Source: Haemophilus parainfluenzae (GTDB lineage Bacteria > Pseudomonadota > Gammaproteobacteria > Enterobacterales > Pasteurellaceae). From it: a stretch of DNA of 64,000 nucleotides. The stretch spans positions 930,001 through 994,000 of the forward strand of contig NZ_LR134481.1 in the NCBI RefSeq assembly GCF_900638025.1, written 5' to 3'. Position numbers and translations under genes: made by a program. Under the pieces are notes generated by a model. That model was not told where the DNA came from, made no database searches, and saw only the letters and a program-made list of their open reading frames with translations. Numbering within the stretch: the stretch's first letter is position 1; each line of letters opens with the position of its first letter. Of this stretch, positions 60,120 to 64,000 are shown piece by piece.

Positions 60120-61316
60120 ATGAGTGTAACTCAAACTAATAGACCAAAGCGCTCACACATTTTCTTTTTGAAATTAGCGTTAGGCATATTTGTGTTAATT
60201 TTTGCTGCAATGATTTTTCTTAATCATATGAAAGCAAAAGGCATAGCTGATTTCTTAGCAAATAAACCTGAAACAGCTTCTCCTGTTACAGCAATGACAG
60301 TCAAGCCTTCAGAATGGACGCCGATCATTGAAACAACAGGTCTTGTTCGTCCGAATCAAGGGGCAATGTTAAGTGCGCAAAGCGCTGGAACCGTCTCTAA
60401 AGTACTCGTACAAAATGGCCAAAGTGTGAAAAAAGGTGATTTGTTAGTTGAGTTAGATAGCTCAGTTGAGCGTGCCAGTTTGCAAGCTGCGCAAGCTCAA
60501 GTGGCATCTTTACGTCAAACTTATCAGCGTTATGCAAACCTTGCTGGTAGCGGGGCTGTTTCTCGTCAAGAGTTAGATAATGCAAAGTCGGCTTATGAAG
60601 CACAAGCAGCGAATGTTGAGTCATTAAAAGCGACCATTGAACGTCGTCACATTGTTGCACCATTTGATGGTAAAGCGGGTATCGTGAAAGTGAATGTTGG
60701 TCAATATGTTTCAAACGGTACTGAAATAGTGCGAGTGGAAGACCGCTCTTCGATGAAAGTAGATTTTGCAATAGCTCAAAATCAATTAGATAAATTGCAT
60801 ATTGGTCAAAAAGTAACGGCTACAGCAGATGCGCGTAAAGGTGAAACGTTTGCTGCAAAAATTACAGCAATTGAGCCAGCCATTAATTCGTCAACAGGGT
60901 TGGTAGATGTTCAAGCAACATTTGAATCAGAAGATGGTACAAAATTATTATCCGGTATGTTTACTCGCTTAAATGTCGCTTTACCAACAGAACATAATCA
61001 AATCGTTGTGCCACAAGTCGCAGTTAGCTATAACATGTATGGCGAATCGCTCTATATTTTGACCGCACTTTCTGATGAAGATATTGAGAAATTAGGCGGC
61101 GCAGAAAAATCTGCAAATATGTACCGTACAAAATCAATCACTGTATTTACAAAAGATCGTCAAGGCATTTATGCACAATTAAAAGGCGATGAAGTGAAAG
61201 TGGGCGATAAAATTGTGACTGGTGGTCAGCAAAACTTAAGTAACGGTGCATTAGTTTCTGTTGCAGATAAAGTGGGCGTGGGTACTGAACAACCTGCGAA
61301 TAAAACGAATCTTTAA
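60120..61316 (+). CDS. acrA: RND efflux periplasmic adaptor (AcrA-like)
   Basis: A membrane fusion protein linking an RND pump to an outer-membrane channel. The 398-residue product has one N-terminal hydrophobic segment (about 15-38) without a clear lipobox cysteine. A lipoyl-like half (VSKVLVQNGQSVKKGDLLVELD), an alpha-helical hairpin (about 115-180), the second lipoyl half (IVAPFDGKAGIVKVNVGQYV) and a beta-barrel domain follow. An uptake sequence encodes LTALSDED. It lies between the TetR gene and the pump gene; a TolC partner is not in view. Confidence 0.92.
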   Translation: MSVTQTNRPKRSHIFFLKLALGIFVLIFAAMIFLNHMKAKGIADFLANKPETASPVTAMTVKPSEWTPIIETTGLVRPNQGAMLSAQSAGTVSKVLVQNGQSVKKGDLLVELDSSVERASLQAAQAQVASLRQTYQRYANLAGSGAVSRQELDNAKSAYEAQAANVESLKATIERRHIVAPFDGKAGIVKVNVGQYVSNGTEIVRVEDRSSMKVDFAIAQNQLDKLHIGQKVTATADARKGETFAAKITAIEPAINSSTGLVDVQATFESEDGTKLLSGMFTRLNVALPTEHNQIVVPQVAVSYNMYGESLYILTALSDEDIEKLGGAEKSANMYRTKSITVFTKDRQGIYAQLKGDEVKVGDKIVTGGQQNLSNGALVSVADKVGVGTEQPANKTNL

Positions 61317-61329
61317 TTAGGAAAAGCGA

Positions 61330-64000
61330 ATGAAATTTACCGATATATTTATTCGTCGTCCTGTTTTGGCAGTTTCGATTAGTTTGTTAATCATTATTTT
61401 AGGATTACAAGCAATCTCGAAACTAGCTGTGCGCGAATATCCGAAAATGACTACGACGGTGATTACGGTGAGCACGGTTTACCCAGGGGCGGATGCAAAC
61501 TTAATTCAAGCGTTTGTTACTTCAAAAATTGAAGAAGCGGTAGCACAAGCAGATAATGTGGACTATATGTCTTCAAGCTCTAGCCCAAGTTCTTCAATAG
61601 TCACCGTAAAAATGAAATTAAATACGGATCCAAATGCGGCCTTGGCAGATGTGTTAGCCAAAGTTAACTCGGTTCGTTCTGAGTTACCAAGTGGTATTGA
61701 AGATCCAACAATTTCTTCATCAACGGGCGGTTCGGGGATTATGTATATTAGTTTCCGTTCTAACAAACTTGATGCTAGCCAAGTAACTGACTATATTCAA
61801 CGCGTGGTGAAACCACAGTTCTTTACCGTAGAAGGTGTGGCAAGTGTTGATATTTTTGGTGCATCAGAGTATGCACTTCGTGTTTGGTTAGATCCAGAAA
61901 AAATGGCGGCTCAGAACCTTTCAGCCACACAAGTTATGTCAGCATTATCGGCGAATAACGTTCAAACGGCGGCGGGTAATGATAACGGCTATTTTGTGAC
62001 CTATAAAAACAAAGTAGAAACCACGACAAAATCAGTTGAAGAATTAGGTAACTTAATTGTAACGTCTAACGGTGATAAGTTAGTACGTTTACGCGATATT
62101 GCCGATATTGAGTTAAATAAATCAAGTGATAGCTCACGGGCGGTGGCCAATGGCGCAGATTCTGTTGTATTAGCGATTAACCCAACCTCATCAGCAAACC
62201 CATTAACAGTAGCAGCTAAAGTACGTCCGCTGTATGATAGTATTAAAAATAATCTGCCAGATGCAATTCAATCTGACATCTTATATGACCGTACAATTGC
62301 GATTAATAACTCAATTAATGAAGTAATTAAAACGATTGTTGAGGCAACAATAATTGTGTTGGTGGTGATTACCATGTTTATTGGTTCATTCCGTGCCATT
62401 TTAATCCCGGTTATCACTATTCCGATTTCATTAATCGGGGTAATTATGTTGCTTCAATCATTTGATTTCTCCATTAACTTGATGACATTGCTCGCATTGA
62501 TTCTGGCCATCGGTTTGGTGGTGGATGATGCGATTGTTGTATTGGAAAATGTGGATCGACATATAAAATTAGGTGAAACACCATTCCGTGCCGCGATTAT
62601 TGGTACACGTGAAATTGCTGTTCCCGTTATTTCCATGACCATTGCCTTGATCGCAGTATATTCTCCAATGGCGTTAATGGGCGGTATTACGGGTACGTTG
62701 TTTAAAGAGTTTGCTTTAACCCTTGCGGGGGCGGTATTTATTTCAGGTATCGTGGCATTAACACTTTCACCAATGATGACCAGTAAATTGCTGAAATCCA
62801 ACGAGGCACCAAGTAAATTAGAGCAACGAGTAGAGCATACCCTTGGTAAAGTGAATGCAGCTTATGCGTATGTACTTGATTTGGTGATGGTAAACCGTAA
62901 ATGTATGTTAATGTTTGCGGCAATTATCTTTGCAACCTTACCGATATTGTTTAAATCCCTTTCGAGTGAATTAACACCAACAGAAGATAAGGGCGCATTT
63001 TTGGCAATCGGTTCTGCACCTTCTAATGTGAACGTAGATTATGTGCAAAATGCGATGGCGCCTTATCAAGAGATTTTAACGAATACGCCAGAAGTGCAAT
63101 TTGCAATGACGATTGCAGGTGCGCCAAGTTCTAACCAATCTTTAAACGTTGTGACTTTAAAAGATTGGAAAGAACGTTCAAAAAGTCAAACAGCTATCAT
63201 GAATGAATTAAATGCAAAAGCGAAATCCATTCCTGAAGTATCCGTACAAGGTTTCGCATTCCCAGAAATTGATACAGGGGAGCAGGGGCCGCCGATTGGT
63301 TTTGTGATCAGTACATCACAAGACTACGGTGATTTAGCAAATGTTGCCGGTAAATTTTTAGAGGATATGCAAAAATCCAGCAAGTTCGTTTATACTAATC
63401 TCGATCTTAAATTTGATACTGCTCAAATGCGTATTAAGGTTGATCGTGAAAAAGCGGGGACTTACGGTATTACAATGCAACAAATCAGCCGTACGTTAGG
63501 GAGTTTCTTATCTGCCGCAACCATTGAACGTGTGGATATTGACGGCCGTGCTTATAAAATTATTTCCCAAGTAAAACGTGATAACCGTTTATCGCCAGAA
63601 AGTTTTAATAAGTATTATATTACTGCAGCAAATGGTACTTCTGTCCCATTAAGTAGCTTAGTGACGGTAACTTTAGAACCTCAACCAAGCTCATTACCGC
63701 GTTTTAGTCAGTTAAACTCAGCAGTAATCAGCGCCGTACCGATGCCGGGTACTTCAATTGGTGATGCAATCCAATGGTTGCAAGACAATGCGAAAGATAG
63801 CTTGCCACAAGGCTATAACTATGACTTCAAAGGTGAAGCGCGTCAATTAGTACAAGAAGGTAATGCTCTTGCTGTAACGTTCTTACTTGCGGTAGTGATT
63901 ATTTTCTTAGTCTTGGCGATTCAGTTTGAATCAATTCGCGATCCAATCGTGATTATGATTTCTGTTCCGTTAGCGGTGAGTGGTGCATTGTTAGCCTTAA
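61330..64000 (+). CDS. acrB: RND multidrug efflux pump, AcrB-like (3' end cut by window)
   Basis: The inner-membrane proton-driven pump subunit. The open frame runs from the ATG at 61330 (MKFTDIFIRRPVLAVSIS, typical HAE1 start) to the last base with no stop: 890 complete codons of an expected 1030 or so. The proton-relay aspartates are visible in GLVVDDAIVVLENVDRH (Asp399, Asp400). The porter-domain loops and the second membrane half are present up to about the tenth segment. It starts 13 bases after the adaptor stop. HAE1 family is certain; drug range cannot be predicted. The incomplete end is an artefact of the window. Confidence 0.95.
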   Translation, partial: MKFTDIFIRRPVLAVSISLLIIILGLQAISKLAVREYPKMTTTVITVSTVYPGADANLIQAFVTSKIEEAVAQADNVDYMSSSSSPSSSIVTVKMKLNTDPNAALADVLAKVNSVRSELPSGIEDPTISSSTGGSGIMYISFRSNKLDASQVTDYIQRVVKPQFFTVEGVASVDIFGASEYALRVWLDPEKMAAQNLSATQVMSALSANNVQTAAGNDNGYFVTYKNKVETTTKSVEELGNLIVTSNGDKLVRLRDIADIELNKSSDSSRAVANGADSVVLAINPTSSANPLTVAAKVRPLYDSIKNNLPDAIQSDILYDRTIAINNSINEVIKTIVEATIIVLVVITMFIGSFRAILIPVITIPISLIGVIMLLQSFDFSINLMTLLALILAIGLVVDDAIVVLENVDRHIKLGETPFRAAIIGTREIAVPVISMTIALIAVYSPMALMGGITGTLFKEFALTLAGAVFISGIVALTLSPMMTSKLLKSNEAPSKLEQRVEHTLGKVNAAYAYVLDLVMVNRKCMLMFAAIIFATLPILFKSLSSELTPTEDKGAFLAIGSAPSNVNVDYVQNAMAPYQEILTNTPEVQFAMTIAGAPSSNQSLNVVTLKDWKERSKSQTAIMNELNAKAKSIPEVSVQGFAFPEIDTGEQGPPIGFVISTSQDYGDLANVAGKFLEDMQKSSKFVYTNLDLKFDTAQMRIKVDREKAGTYGITMQQISRTLGSFLSAATIERVDIDGRAYKIISQVKRDNRLSPESFNKYYITAANGTSVPLSSLVTVTLEPQPSSLPRFSQLNSAVISAVPMPGTSIGDAIQWLQDNAKDSLPQGYNYDFKGEARQLVQEGNALAVTFLLAVVIIFLVLAIQFESIRDPIVIMISVPLAVSGALLAL

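Overview
The window is chromosomal DNA of a Haemophilus-type Pasteurellaceae. The clearest sign is about forty copies of the Haemophilus DNA uptake core AAGTGCGGT (or ACCGCACTT), inside genes and as inverted pairs that form terminator-like hairpins. Gene order (dprA-yaaA-lipoprotein-pfkA beside leuABCD; priA-trmB-yggL-napFDAGHBC; a TetR regulator with an acrAB-type pump) and AT-rich coding also fit Haemophilus. A H. parainfluenzae-like species is my best guess, not a proven one. I see no rRNA, transposase, integrase or CRISPR array.

Layout. 1-5.1 kb (mostly minus): dusC-djlA, rph-pyrE and a SulP anion transporter. 5.2-5.7 kb: tRNA-Ser(GGA), tRNA-Arg(TCT), tRNA-Pro(TGG). 5.9-9.8 kb: folD, rpmE, mutY-yggX-mltC. 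10-13.1 kb: tRNA-Phe/tRNA-Asn, then serine uptake and deamination (sdaC-sdaA) with a strong CRP site. 13.2-19.5 kb: a membrane phosphoesterase, ebfC-recR-topB, secG, tRNA-Leu(GAG) and a sucrose-type PTS EIIBC.

19.5-25.5 kb is the accessory part. It holds three small lipoprotein genes (two are tandem paralogs), a decayed fourth copy, USS-anchored direct repeats, GC-rich palindromes, and two very AT-rich genes. One encodes a PIN-like nuclease candidate (355 aa) and the other a HEPN-type protein (606 aa). This is the best place in the window for an undescribed, possibly defence-related, system.

25.5-34.6 kb: metH, then leuABCD on the minus strand behind a readable promoter, a 19-residue leader peptide with six leucines, and an attenuator hairpin. 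A facing pair of palindromic repeats sits between leuA and leuB. 34.8-38.5 kb: dprA (with a competence CRP-S site), yaaA, a lipoprotein gene, pfkA. 38.5-45.2 kb: a UhpC-like transporter, folA, proB, an orphan leader-peptide-like ORF, ftsN, priA. 45.3-53 kb: trmB, yggL and the periplasmic nitrate reductase operon napFDAGHBC with an upstream FNR-like site. 53-59.4 kb: glutathionylspermidine synthetase/amidase, a YfiF-like RNA methyltransferase, pssA and psd (phosphatidylethanolamine synthesis) and fklB. 59.5-64 kb: a TetR regulator, an RND adaptor and the first 890 codons of the RND pump, cut by the window end.

The functional picture is a facultative anaerobe that respires nitrate, catabolises serine and sugars, makes its own leucine and methionine, and takes up DNA naturally.
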